A DNA stretch of 42,989 nucleotides from Calditrichota bacterium (GTDB lineage: Bacteria > Calditrichota > Calditrichia > Calditrichales > J004): NCBI GenBank assembly GCA_003696775.1, contig RFFS01000195.1, positions 1-42,989 on the forward strand, read 5' to 3'. This document shows, piece by piece, positions 33,129 through 41,616 of this stretch; position 1 is the stretch's first letter; each line of letters starts with the position of its first letter. Under the pieces are notes generated by a model that ran no database searches, was not told the DNA's origin, and saw nothing but the letters and a program-made list of their open reading frames with translations. The position numbers and the translations under genes are program-made.

Positions 33129-35393
33129 TCACTTTACGTCCTTAAAGTGGATAACGCGACAACGTTCGGTGCGCCCGGCCAGCATCCCCGGAAAATCCCG
33201 CAGCAACCTTTTTTCAAAGGACGTATCCCCCTCGTGGCAGGTGAGGCAGACGCCTACCCGTAAAATGCGTTGTTGCTCCGCGCGGGTAAATGGGCGCAGG
33301 TTTGTGCGGGTGGCGCGGGCAAAGCCGATGTTCTCCATGAAAGCGATCCAGGCGTCTTCGGGCAGGCCGTCTTCCTTTCTTTCGGCGTATGCCGGGTTAA
33401 AATGCACAAAACCGGCCTTATCGGTTTTCAGGGTGCCCCGGCCGTAACCGAGGCTGTTGGCGTCCCAGTGGCAGGAAATGCAGGGGCGGCCCCGGGGGGC
33501 AATGGTATGGGGTTCCGCCGGAGCGAACAGACGTTTGTAAATCGGCGCGCTACCGTCGGCTTTATCGATGGTCAGAATCATACCCGGTGTAACAGGGATA
33601 ACATGGGCGGCGTTTTCCTCAACACGCACTCCGAGCACGGGTGCTTCGGCCAGGGCCGTGCCGGTGTATTCCACCCAATGACCCGCCATCGCCTGGCCGG
33701 TCAGATGATCACGACCGGTTTCCCCGGGTTTGTAGGCGGTATGACAGCCGATACACTGCGGTACCCAGGCGGAATGACAGGCGACGCAGCTTACCGTTTG
33801 ATGCGCCGTGCCCGGTTCACACCATTCCGAGGGCGCTTGTAGCGGGTGTTTTTGACCGTCGTGTTTACCGACCAAAAACATAACGGAATCTTTGGCAAAG
33901 GTATTTAACAGGGCGCGGTTATCCTTTTTCGTGGATAAAACGGTCAGTCCGTGTACGGCAAATCCCCTGCTGTTAAATATACGGCGTTCTTCTTCATCCA
34001 TCCGTGCATAAGATTTTGTGCGCGGTTGGCGTGTATGGCAATCACTGCAACGCACCGCCGTGGTCTGTTCTTTGTGCGCGTGCGCGTTTCCGTCGCCCAT
34101 CAGTTCGTAAGAAATATGACAATCGATGCACGCCATACCTTTTTCATGGTGCACATCGGGTTGTATAAAACGTGTCAGACGACCGTCTTGCAATAAACGG
34201 GTACGATCGGCGGGATGTAATTCGAGGCTGTCGTCAAGAACTTCATGCCAGCCGGCATAATTAAGGGATATCCGTCCCGAGCGGCTGTGGCAGCCAAAAC
34301 AATGCGCATCACGCACCTTAAGGTTGAGTTGCGGGTGAATGAAAGAGTCGGAAGATTCGCCGTGGTTAAGATGACAGGCGTTACATCCGCCGCCTCGCGA
34401 CAGTTCCGTAACCGGACCGCTTTCTCTTTTTTCCTTTCCGAGATGGCACGACACACAGAGTTGCCGCAAGTGCGTATCGGCGGGGCTGTCGCCCAAATCG
34501 TGAACGGAAACGGGTGAATCGGGAGTGGGGGCTTCTTCAAAAACATAGCGGTTCACCGCGATGAGACCGGTCATGCGGTTCATGATCGATTTTTCCACCC
34601 GTTCCGCCATGCCCGGATGACAGCCTGAAGCGCCGCAGGAAAGGGCCGCCGTGCTTAGATTGCCGGGTATGCGCACCATTCCCTCATGCGCGCGGGTGCT
34701 ATCCAGTGTAAAGGGATTGCCCCGGTGGCAGGCGTAACAACCCAGGGCCGAGGGATCGTGTACCGGCGCCAGGCCGCGCATGTCATCATGACAGCTAAGG
34801 CAGGCTTCGTATTTTCCGCGGAGGGCATGCCATGAAGCGCCATCGGCGTGGGTATCCGTCCCAACCCATCCTGCCGTCAGGCGGCGCGTTAAAGATTGTG
34901 TGTCAAAAACCGTTGTCGGTTGTGGCGTTAGCCAGGCGCTGACAATTAAAAGACCGAAAAGTGTTAAAAGGGCCATCCGCCCGGGGCGCTTTATGCGAGC
35001 CCGGAAATGATACATTGTTATCAGCGTCAGCAAGGTGCCCCAAACGGCATGCTGCAGATAGAGAGCGGCTGTGTCGTCCATCAGCCGGTATTCAAAAAGC
35101 GGCTCATCCGCCAACCATCCACCGCTGTAAAGCAAAAACACCCCGATCCCCGCGTAAAAAACGGAAGAAAACCGGCGGCGCCGAAGCAGAAAGAGTCCTC
35201 CAAAGCCGATCAGGGCGACCGCGTTCCAAAAATGGATATTGCGCAGCCACAAGGGCAAACGGCCTTCGATAACCATCCGCGAAACGCTTAAACCCGGATG
35301 GGTAACATCATAATGCATGATCATTCCCAGGCCGCTGAGCGTGGCCGCGACCAACAGTGTTCCTACCGCGTTCCCCATGGTGTTTTTCTTCAT
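33129..35393 (-). CDS. Membrane-integral multihaem c-type cytochrome (12 potential c-haem sites)
   Basis: This protein of about 754 residues starts at the ATG at 35393, which overlaps the helicase stop codon (ATGA). The first 155 residues hold about five hydrophobic helices (8-27, 52-70, 78-93, 112-129, 140-155) with His27, His54, His115 and His129 near helix ends, recalling b-type cytochrome modules. The rest is presumably periplasmic. It has eleven C-x-x-C-H motifs (the first at Cys198) and one C-x4-C-H at Cys253. No C-x-x-C-K active-site motif is seen. It probably takes electrons from quinol and passes them along a haem chain; the acceptor is unknown. No outer-membrane porin or partner cytochrome is adjacent. 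The haem-b idea is inference. Confidence 0.8.
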   Translation of the reverse strand: MKKNTMGNAVGTLLVAATLSGLGMIMHYDVTHPGLSVSRMVIEGRLPLWLRNIHFWNAVALIGFGGLFLLRRRRFSSVFYAGIGVFLLYSGGWLADEPLFEYRLMDDTAALYLQHAVWGTLLTLITMYHFRARIKRPGRMALLTLFGLLIVSAWLTPQPTTVFDTQSLTRRLTAGWVGTDTHADGASWHALRGKYEACLSCHDDMRGLAPVHDPSALGCYACHRGNPFTLDSTRAHEGMVRIPGNLSTAALSCGASGCHPGMAERVEKSIMNRMTGLIAVNRYVFEEAPTPDSPVSVHDLGDSPADTHLRQLCVSCHLGKEKRESGPVTELSRGGGCNACHLNHGESSDSFIHPQLNLKVRDAHCFGCHSRSGRISLNYAGWHEVLDDSLELHPADRTRLLQDGRLTRFIQPDVHHEKGMACIDCHISYELMGDGNAHAHKEQTTAVRCSDCHTRQPRTKSYARMDEEERRIFNSRGFAVHGLTVLSTKKDNRALLNTFAKDSVMFLVGKHDGQKHPLQAPSEWCEPGTAHQTVSCVACHSAWVPQCIGCHTAYKPGETGRDHLTGQAMAGHWVEYTGTALAEAPVLGVRVEENAAHVIPVTPGMILTIDKADGSAPIYKRLFAPAEPHTIAPRGRPCISCHWDANSLGYGRGTLKTDKAGFVHFNPAYAERKEDGLPEDAWIAFMENIGFARATRTNLRPFTRAEQQRILRVGVCLTCHEGDTSFEKRLLRDFPGMLAGRTERCRVIHFKDVK

Positions 35394-37825
35394 GATGATG
35401 GATGTCCCTTTCTGTTTTTTCGTTCCAGGCCCTGCCAAAAGTCAAGCAGCGCGGCGCGATAATCGGCGGTAATTTCCACATCGCCCGGTTTTTCCAGCCA
35501 GTAATCGGGCAGCAATTCCTGATATTTTTCTTCGGCGAAGCGCTCACCGATAAGCACGATGACGCCGGTATCCTGCTGGGTGCGGATCAGCCGTCCCGCG
35601 GCCTGAATGATTTTTTGTCCCGCCGGATAGCGATAGGCGTAGGCGTCGCCGTCGCCATGGACATTTTCGAAATGGGCGCGCATCAATTCCCGTTCATGGG
35701 TATGGGGCGGCAGGCCCGGCCCGACGATAATCACGCCAATGGCCATATCGCCGCTAAAGTCGATGCCTTCGGCAAAGATACCGCCCAGGACCGCCAGCAG
35801 GGCAACGGGTGTCTCTTTCTTTTTTATGATGGCAAGAATTTCCCGGCGTTCCTCTTCCTGCATTTCGGGCCGTTGACGGATGATTTCCACCGGGCAATTG
35901 CCGAGAAACAGACTGACATTTTGAAGATAATCGAATCCCGGAAAAAAGACCAGATAGTTGCCCGGTTTCACGGCGATGGTTTCGCGTATCACTTCCGCCA
36001 CCAACGGCCAGGTTTTGTGGCGGTCCTTGTACCGTGTGGAAATATGAGGGACAATCACCACTTTTTTATGATCGGACGGAAATGGTGAGGGGACAAACAG
36101 GCGTCGGGTGTTATCGGGTGGGAAGCCCAGCATGTTTTGATAGTAATCGAGCGGGTCCAAAGTGGCGGACATGGCCAGCACGGTGGTAAATCTTTCCAGG
36201 CGGTTGCGTAAATAACCGGAAGCGTCCGGGCACACCAGCCGAAAAGTGCCGCCGTCGCGGGCGGAAAATAAGCCTTTGAGCGGCACCTCCTCCTGACGCA
36301 GACTAAAGGTGATGCGTCTGAAAAGATAATAAAGGGCCTCCACCGGATCGTTCGGCCGGATGATATTACGCCGAACCTTGTGCATCAAATAAGCGATGTA
36401 TGCCGCTTCGAAGACGCGTGCCATTTCCGTTAATTCCTTCACGGGCGGGTCAAATGCGTAGGCCTCGCGATCGGTGTAATGCACACGGCCTTCTTCTTCC
36501 CGTGCATCAAACCATTTGTACCACAAGTCCAGGGCGGCGCGCAGGCCATCATACACCTTACTCTTTTCCGCGGCAAGTTCAAAGCCAAGCGATTCAAGGG
36601 TGTGGCGGCTGAGTGTTACGGAAAGATAGTCCCGGCCGCGGTCGGGCAGGCCGTGAGCCTCATCCACAATCAGCAACCATTTATCGAAACCTTCCCGACC
36701 AAACAGGTTTTTACGTGAGGCCATCGGATCGAACACATAATTGATATCGCCGATCAGAACATCGTAATGGCGCAGCAGCTTGTTTTGAACTTCCACCGGA
36801 CACAGGCGCTTTTCCACGGCCGCCTGGTATAGATCATCCCTTGTAAGTCCTTTGCGCGCCAGCAATTGTTCCGTTAAACGGCTTTGATCCAGCCGTTGGG
36901 CGAATGTATCGATATAAGGGCAAAAGGATTCGTGACAAAAGAAGACCGGATTGGCACACAGGCGGCCCGCCGCCCCGACGGTGAAATAGCGGAAAACCGT
37001 CTCATGGGGATCGATGCGGCGCAGGGTGTTGAGCACTTGTTCCTGTTGGGAGGTGCGTGAGGTGGCAAAAAAGATTTTGAGGCCGTGGGTCGCGGCATGT
37101 TTTAAAAAGGGAATCAGCGCGCCGGCGGTTTTTCCCGTGCCCGTGGGCGCGGAGACCAACAGATGTTCCTTTTGAAGCAGGGCTTGCGCGGCGGCGTCCA
37201 TCATCATCTTTTGACCGGGCCGTTGTTCCGGCAAGTCAAAATGTAAATCGCGTAGCGCCGATTGACGCACAACGTTGCGGCGCGCTTCTTTTTCACCGGC
37301 GGTATATAGAGACTCAAAACGAGCGATGATCATGCGTTCCACCGTTTGCCGGTTATATTTCAGGCGAAAGCGTTTTTCCTTGTCGTTGATCAGGTTAAAA
37401 AGCCGCAGATACGGGATCACTTCCACGCCCTGGTTGCTGTCCTGCAACAGATAGGCGTAAATCAGTGCCTGGGTTGTAAAATGGGGCAGGGCTTCGGGGC
37501 GGACGGTTCGGAAGGCGCCGGCATTCATCATCACGCTTTTGATTTCTTCCAGTTCCAGCCGTTGGGGCATTTTATACACACCGTCGATGCGCCCGCTTAC
37601 ATGGAATGTCACATCCCGGTAGGGATAAGAGTGGTTCACCACGCATTCGGCGATGAACAGGCTTTTTTGTATGCGACGATTGTTTTGCAGATAGCTTTGT
37701 GCCTCGCGGCCCATTTTACCGCGTTGCGGCAGAGGGATGTTCGCCGCCAGCCGCTCGTAATCCGCGGGAGGCAATAAATCGCGGACATTGAGATAGATGT
37801 CCCGCCCGTCCCAGCGTACCGCCAT
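35390..37825 (-). CDS. PD-(D/E)XK nuclease-XPD/DinG-like Fe/S helicase fusion
   Basis: This 811-residue protein joins two modules. Residues about 35-130 look like a RecB/Cas4-type nuclease: Asp81 in G-R-I-D-G, Glu94 and Lys96 in E-E-I-K, and Q120-x-x-x-Y124. From about 200 a superfamily 2 helicase follows, with E-Q-R-P-G-Q-K-M (201-208), Walker A A-P-T-G-T-G-K-T (227-234) and D-E-A-H (389-392). Cys291, Cys298, Cys303 and Cys343 match the 4Fe-4S insertion of XPD/DinG enzymes. The late motif A-A-G-R-L-I-R completes the helicase. It would unwind and perhaps cut DNA in repair. It starts 2 bases after the TorD-like gene and overlaps the cytochrome start by 4 bases. Confidence 0.82.
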   Translation of the reverse strand: MAVRWDGRDIYLNVRDLLPPADYERLAANIPLPQRGKMGREAQSYLQNNRRIQKSLFIAECVVNHSYPYRDVTFHVSGRIDGVYKMPQRLELEEIKSVMMNAGAFRTVRPEALPHFTTQALIYAYLLQDSNQGVEVIPYLRLFNLINDKEKRFRLKYNRQTVERMIIARFESLYTAGEKEARRNVVRQSALRDLHFDLPEQRPGQKMMMDAAAQALLQKEHLLVSAPTGTGKTAGALIPFLKHAATHGLKIFFATSRTSQQEQVLNTLRRIDPHETVFRYFTVGAAGRLCANPVFFCHESFCPYIDTFAQRLDQSRLTEQLLARKGLTRDDLYQAAVEKRLCPVEVQNKLLRHYDVLIGDINYVFDPMASRKNLFGREGFDKWLLIVDEAHGLPDRGRDYLSVTLSRHTLESLGFELAAEKSKVYDGLRAALDLWYKWFDAREEEGRVHYTDREAYAFDPPVKELTEMARVFEAAYIAYLMHKVRRNIIRPNDPVEALYYLFRRITFSLRQEEVPLKGLFSARDGGTFRLVCPDASGYLRNRLERFTTVLAMSATLDPLDYYQNMLGFPPDNTRRLFVPSPFPSDHKKVVIVPHISTRYKDRHKTWPLVAEVIRETIAVKPGNYLVFFPGFDYLQNVSLFLGNCPVEIIRQRPEMQEEERREILAIIKKKETPVALLAVLGGIFAEGIDFSGDMAIGVIIVGPGLPPHTHERELMRAHFENVHGDGDAYAYRYPAGQKIIQAAGRLIRTQQDTGVIVLIGERFAEEKYQELLPDYWLEKPGDVEITADYRAALLDFWQGLERKNRKGHPSS

Positions 37826-37827
37826 AA

Positions 37828-38367
37828 TCAGTCGGTGAGAACCACCGCCAGTTCGTTCAACCCGCGACTGATCTCTTTATAAAAATTAAGGATGGTCTTG
37901 TCGGACAACGCGCTGCTGAAGCCGTTCACGATTTCCACAAACAATTTACGCTGTTCGGGATCGGTCAGGCTGTCGGCGTCGAAAGCAAAAAAGCCGATGA
38001 AATTGAGCATGGATTCCGGCGCTTCGTCAAAGGCCACCTGCAAATCGCTTTCATAAATGCGGTCAAGAAAGGCTTCGCCGCGGGCGGGGGTGGTGTATGG
38101 TAAAAAATGGATATCCACAAGAGGCCTTTCATTTTCCTTAATGGAAAACAACCGGCCGTATTCCGCCTGCAGGGCGCTCATCTCCTCACCCTGGTAAAAA
38201 TTGATCACTTCAAGAGCGCGGCCGCTTAATTGCGCTTCAATGGGTTCGATAGCCTGCTTTTCCATCTGCCGAAAGAGATATTGCAATTCCTGCCCCATCT
38301 CATCATAGGGGAACATCAGCGTGCGCGCGTAAAACCGGAACAGGTGATGATAAAAATTTTCCTCCAT
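37828..38367 (-). CDS. TorD-like molecular chaperone
   Basis: This protein of about 179 residues starts M-E-E-N-F-Y-H-H-L-F-R-F-Y-A-R-T-L. The ATG at 38367 overlaps the peptidase stop as TGATG; a GTG at 38388 would add 7 residues. It is soluble and all-helical in appearance. L-Q-A-E-Y-G-R-L-F, followed by P-L-V-D and by A-P-E-S-M-L-N-F-I-G-F-F-A-F, resembles the E-Y-x-x-L-F and L-E-F-M-x-x-L patterns of TorD/DmsD chaperones. These bind Tat signal peptides and help insert molybdenum cofactor. The only molybdoenzyme in the window is PsrA, 35 kb away. Sequence likeness is modest, so a divergent role, for example in maturing the neighbouring cytochrome, is possible. Confidence 0.55.
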   Translation of the reverse strand: MEENFYHHLFRFYARTLMFPYDEMGQELQYLFRQMEKQAIEPIEAQLSGRALEVINFYQGEEMSALQAEYGRLFSIKENERPLVDIHFLPYTTPARGEAFLDRIYESDLQVAFDEAPESMLNFIGFFAFDADSLTDPEQRKLFVEIVNGFSSALSDKTILNFYKEISRGLNELAVVLTD

Positions 38368-40427
38368 CAGAATGCCCTGTTTTGCCACATTTTTTTCATA
38401 TCGTAGGGCGCCGGATCGCCGCCGAGATACTTATGGAACCAATAAAGATGCGCGTTATAATAAAAAGGCATCGATTTTATATGGCTGGGCCAATGGCCGT
38501 CGTTTTTAAAGACGATAAGCTCCGAGGGTATGCCCCGTTTCTGCAGTGCCGTGAAATATTCCAGGCTTTGGGTATAGGGCACGCGAAAATCTTTTTCACC
38601 GGTGATAATCAACGTGGGGGTACTGAAATTTTTAACAAACTGATCCGGTGACCATTTTAGATAATCTTCGGAATCCCAGGGTGTGCCGCCCAAATCCCAC
38701 TGCGGGAACCACAGTTCTTCCGTGGCGCCGTAAAAAGAGGTCAGGTTATACAGGCCCATCATAGAAACGATGGCCTTAAAGCGTTTGGTATGTCCCTGCA
38801 GCCAGTTCATCATATAGCCGCCGTAACTCCAGCCCATGGCGCCCATGCGCGCATCGTCCACATACGGTAATTTGGAAATATAATCGGTAACCGCCATGAC
38901 ATCCTGAAAAACCTTGCCGCCCCAATCACGCGAGATGGCGTCGGTAAAGGGCTGACCGTATCCGGTGGAACCGTGCGGATTGGGAAAGGCCAGCACATAA
39001 CCCGCGCCGGGATAAATTTGCCAGTCGCCGCGGAAAGAGTTGGACCATTGTCCTTGCGGGCCGCCGTGCACATTGATGATGGCCGGGTATTTTTTGCCGG
39101 ATTTAAAATTATGCGGTTTGATTAAAAAGGTGTGAATTTTACGGCCGGTGGGGCTGGGTATCCAGACTTCCTCAAAGGGGCGGATATCGTACGCCTGGCG
39201 CAGGCTGTCATTGAAACCGGTTAGCTTCCTGATGGCGCCGGCTTTCAGATTGTTTAGCGCCGTGGTGTAAATTTCGTGCGGGTTGTCGATGGCGCGCGAC
39301 GCAAAAACAATGCGGCTGTCATCCGGTGTTAACGCGAAGTTATCCACCGTGGCATGACGCAATAACAGGCGCGATTTACCTGAAACAACGTTGACCACAT
39401 AGAGCGGATAGTAGCCTTTTTCTTCCACCTTGGCGATCAGCCTGCCGCCGTCATGAATCCAGGCTGCCGTTTTGATGTTGTTGGCGATGTCCGTGGCCAC
39501 TTCGCGCGCCCGCCCGGTCTTTCGGTTTAAAATCATCAGGCGCATCAAATCCGATTCGAAAGTTGGGGTTACCTGGCGTAAAAAGGCCAGTTGCGTGCCG
39601 TCCGGACTGTAGTGCGGATGACCGTCGTAGCCTTTGTTGTCCGCCGTCAGGTTACGCATTTTCAGGGTTTTCAGATCGATTTCAAACACATCCTTGTTGG
39701 TGGTTTCCCAACTGTTGGTATCGTGATTGGATTCTACCGCCACATAGCGTCCGTCCGGTGAAACGTCGAATCCGCCCCACAACGCCGGGTAATTATAGTT
39801 GTCGGGAGTGAGATCGGTATAGCTGTCGGTGTCGGGATCGTAGCTGAGTAAGTGGCTGCGGCGGCCGTCCATCCAGACCGTCCAATGGCGGTAAAACAGC
39901 GATTGGGCATAATGGGCTTGCAGCGGGCCTTCATTCATATCTTTTTTAAGCGCTTCGTTGCAGTGGGCGTCCGCGCCGCATTCCGGATACAAGAAGGATT
40001 TAAAGACGACCTTGTAACCGTCGTTTTGCCAGGCCGCGGCGGAAGCGCCGGTGGGAAATTCGGTCAATTGCGCGGCTTCCCCGCCGGTGGCGCGGATCAT
40101 CCAGACCTGCGGGCCGTTTTCCCGGGTGGAAATAAAGAGTAAATGCCGGCCATCCTGATGCCAGCGCGGATTATAGTCCGCGGCATCGGAATTGGTGAGT
40201 TGAAACAGGTCGGTACCGTCGGTGTTCATCAACCATATATCGCTGTTGGCCTTACCCTCTTTTAAAACATATCGGGTGACTACAAAAGCCACTTTTTTGC
40301 CATCGGGGGAAACCTGAACATCGCTTACGGAACGCATTTTATACAGCGCTTCGATATCAAAGGGTTTTTTATCCGCGCCACACAACAGGGTAGCCGTGGC
40401 GAGTAACAACAGAGTAAATATTTTCAT
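38367..40427 (-). CDS. S9-family prolyl oligopeptidase-like peptidase
   Basis: This protein of about 686 residues starts M-K-I-F-T-L-L-L-L-A-T-A-T-L-L-C-G-A with a signal peptide. The ATG at 40427 has GGAG nine bases upstream; a GTG at 40436 is too close to it. The N-terminal half is a beta-propeller with W-D40/TolB-like repeats (V-S-P-D-G-K-K, Y-S-P-D-G-T-Q, L-T-P-D-D-S-R). The C-terminal half is an alpha/beta hydrolase with nucleophile Ser534 in G-W-S-Y-G-G, a D-F-R-V-P-Y segment for Asp and N-D-G-H-W for His. It would cut peptides after entry to the periplasm. It is the first gene of a four-gene run on the - strand. Confidence 0.85.
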   Translation of the reverse strand: MKIFTLLLLATATLLCGADKKPFDIEALYKMRSVSDVQVSPDGKKVAFVVTRYVLKEGKANSDIWLMNTDGTDLFQLTNSDAADYNPRWHQDGRHLLFISTRENGPQVWMIRATGGEAAQLTEFPTGASAAAWQNDGYKVVFKSFLYPECGADAHCNEALKKDMNEGPLQAHYAQSLFYRHWTVWMDGRRSHLLSYDPDTDSYTDLTPDNYNYPALWGGFDVSPDGRYVAVESNHDTNSWETTNKDVFEIDLKTLKMRNLTADNKGYDGHPHYSPDGTQLAFLRQVTPTFESDLMRLMILNRKTGRAREVATDIANNIKTAAWIHDGGRLIAKVEEKGYYPLYVVNVVSGKSRLLLRHATVDNFALTPDDSRIVFASRAIDNPHEIYTTALNNLKAGAIRKLTGFNDSLRQAYDIRPFEEVWIPSPTGRKIHTFLIKPHNFKSGKKYPAIINVHGGPQGQWSNSFRGDWQIYPGAGYVLAFPNPHGSTGYGQPFTDAISRDWGGKVFQDVMAVTDYISKLPYVDDARMGAMGWSYGGYMMNWLQGHTKRFKAIVSMMGLYNLTSFYGATEELWFPQWDLGGTPWDSEDYLKWSPDQFVKNFSTPTLIITGEKDFRVPYTQSLEYFTALQKRGIPSELIVFKNDGHWPSHIKSMPFYYNAHLYWFHKYLGGDPAPYDMKKMWQNRAF

Positions 40428-40523
40428 CTTGAACACTCCGGGTTTAATTTTCTATTCCAGGATTAAAAATGATACGTATCAGCAAATATAAATATTAATG
40501 TGTTGAATAAAAAGCGGGGAACT

Positions 40524-41558
40524 GTGAAGAAACAGACGGAATATCTGATTATCGGCGGTGGCATCGCCGGATCGCTGCTCACATGGCATTTGCTGAACGC
40601 CGGCAAGGAGGCGCTTTTGGTGGATCATCCCGAACGCTGTTCCGCCACACGGGTGGCAGGGGGCATGATCAATCCCATAACCGGAAAGCGGCTGGTGTTA
40701 AGCTGGCGCATGGCCGACTGGACGCGTTACAATACCCAATTTTATCCCGCTTTGGAAAAAGCCCTGGGCATTTCCTTTTATTCGCCGCTGATCATCCGCC
40801 GGATTTTTAAAAACGCCGCTCAGGCCAACGATTGGCTTATCCGGCAAAATGATCCGGCATACCGTCCTTTTATCGAAGAGCATGCCGCGGCCCTTCCGGA
40901 ATATATCCACGCACCCCATGGCGCGGCGGCCATCCGTCATGGCGCGGGCATACAAAGCGTAAAATTGCTTGACGGCTTATACCGTTATTTTGGGGAACGA
41001 CTGATACGGGCCAAAGTGGATTACGCGGATATCCATATCGCAACGGACCATGTGGATGTGGCCGGTATCCGTTGTGCCCGGGTCGTTTTCTGCGAGGGCT
41101 GGCATGGCATGTATAATCCTTGGTTTCGTTATTTACCGTTTCATCCCAGCAAAGGCGACGCCTTAACCCTGGACGGCGAAATGGACTTGAAAGAGGCCCT
41201 GGCGTTTGGCGTGTTTTTGCTGCCGCAAGGCGGTGGGTACCGTTGCGGGTCCACCTACATTTGGGACGACCTGACCTGCCGGGCGCTGCCGGAAACGGTG
41301 CGGTTTCTGACGGAACAGGTGCAACGTTTTGTAAAAGTGCCTTTACGATTAACGGCGCATAAAGCCGGTGTGCGTCCCACCGTGAAGCACCGCCGTCCTT
41401 TTCTCGGCCGCCATCCGCGGGAAAAAAGGTTGTGGATATTCAACGGATTGGGGACAAAAGGGCTTTCACTGGCGCCTCTGTTGGCCGAGTCCCTGATGCG
41501 GTATATGACTCAGGACGCGCCGCTCGATCCTGAAACGGATATCGCCCGTTTCGGGTAG
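40524..41558 (+). CDS. FAD-dependent oxidoreductase of the DAO family
   Basis: This protein of about 344 residues has the dinucleotide motif L-I-I-G-G-G-I-A-G-S near its start and R-V-A-G-G-M-I-N-P-I-T-G-K-R, typical of D-amino-acid/glycine oxidase-like enzymes such as ThiO and DadA. A C-terminal strand G-x-R-P-T followed by I-F-N-G-L-G-T-K-G binds FAD. The GTG at 40524 has GGGGA close ahead and gives the usual short leader; a GTG at 40500 would add 8 residues. No thiamine genes are adjacent, so glycine oxidase is not supported. The substrate is unknown. It is divergent from the peptidase operon. Confidence 0.75.
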   Translation: MKKQTEYLIIGGGIAGSLLTWHLLNAGKEALLVDHPERCSATRVAGGMINPITGKRLVLSWRMADWTRYNTQFYPALEKALGISFYSPLIIRRIFKNAAQANDWLIRQNDPAYRPFIEEHAAALPEYIHAPHGAAAIRHGAGIQSVKLLDGLYRYFGERLIRAKVDYADIHIATDHVDVAGIRCARVVFCEGWHGMYNPWFRYLPFHPSKGDALTLDGEMDLKEALAFGVFLLPQGGGYRCGSTYIWDDLTCRALPETVRFLTEQVQRFVKVPLRLTAHKAGVRPTVKHRRPFLGRHPREKRLWIFNGLGTKGLSLAPLLAESLMRYMTQDAPLDPETDIARFG

Positions 41559-41616
41559 TGTGGATGTAATTATGCCGCGGTGTCGGCTCCAGGCCCGGCA
41601 CGGTTTGGGCAGAGGC

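Noticed and set aside
33129-35393. Octahaem tetrathionate reductase or nitrite reductase
   Set aside because: No C-x-x-C-K active-site haem motif is present, and the N-terminal membrane helices do not fit those enzymes.
35390-37825. Cas4 or CRISPR-linked helicase such as Cas3 or CasDinG
   Set aside because: No repeat-spacer array and no other cas gene is in the window. The helicase core is of the general XPD/DinG type.
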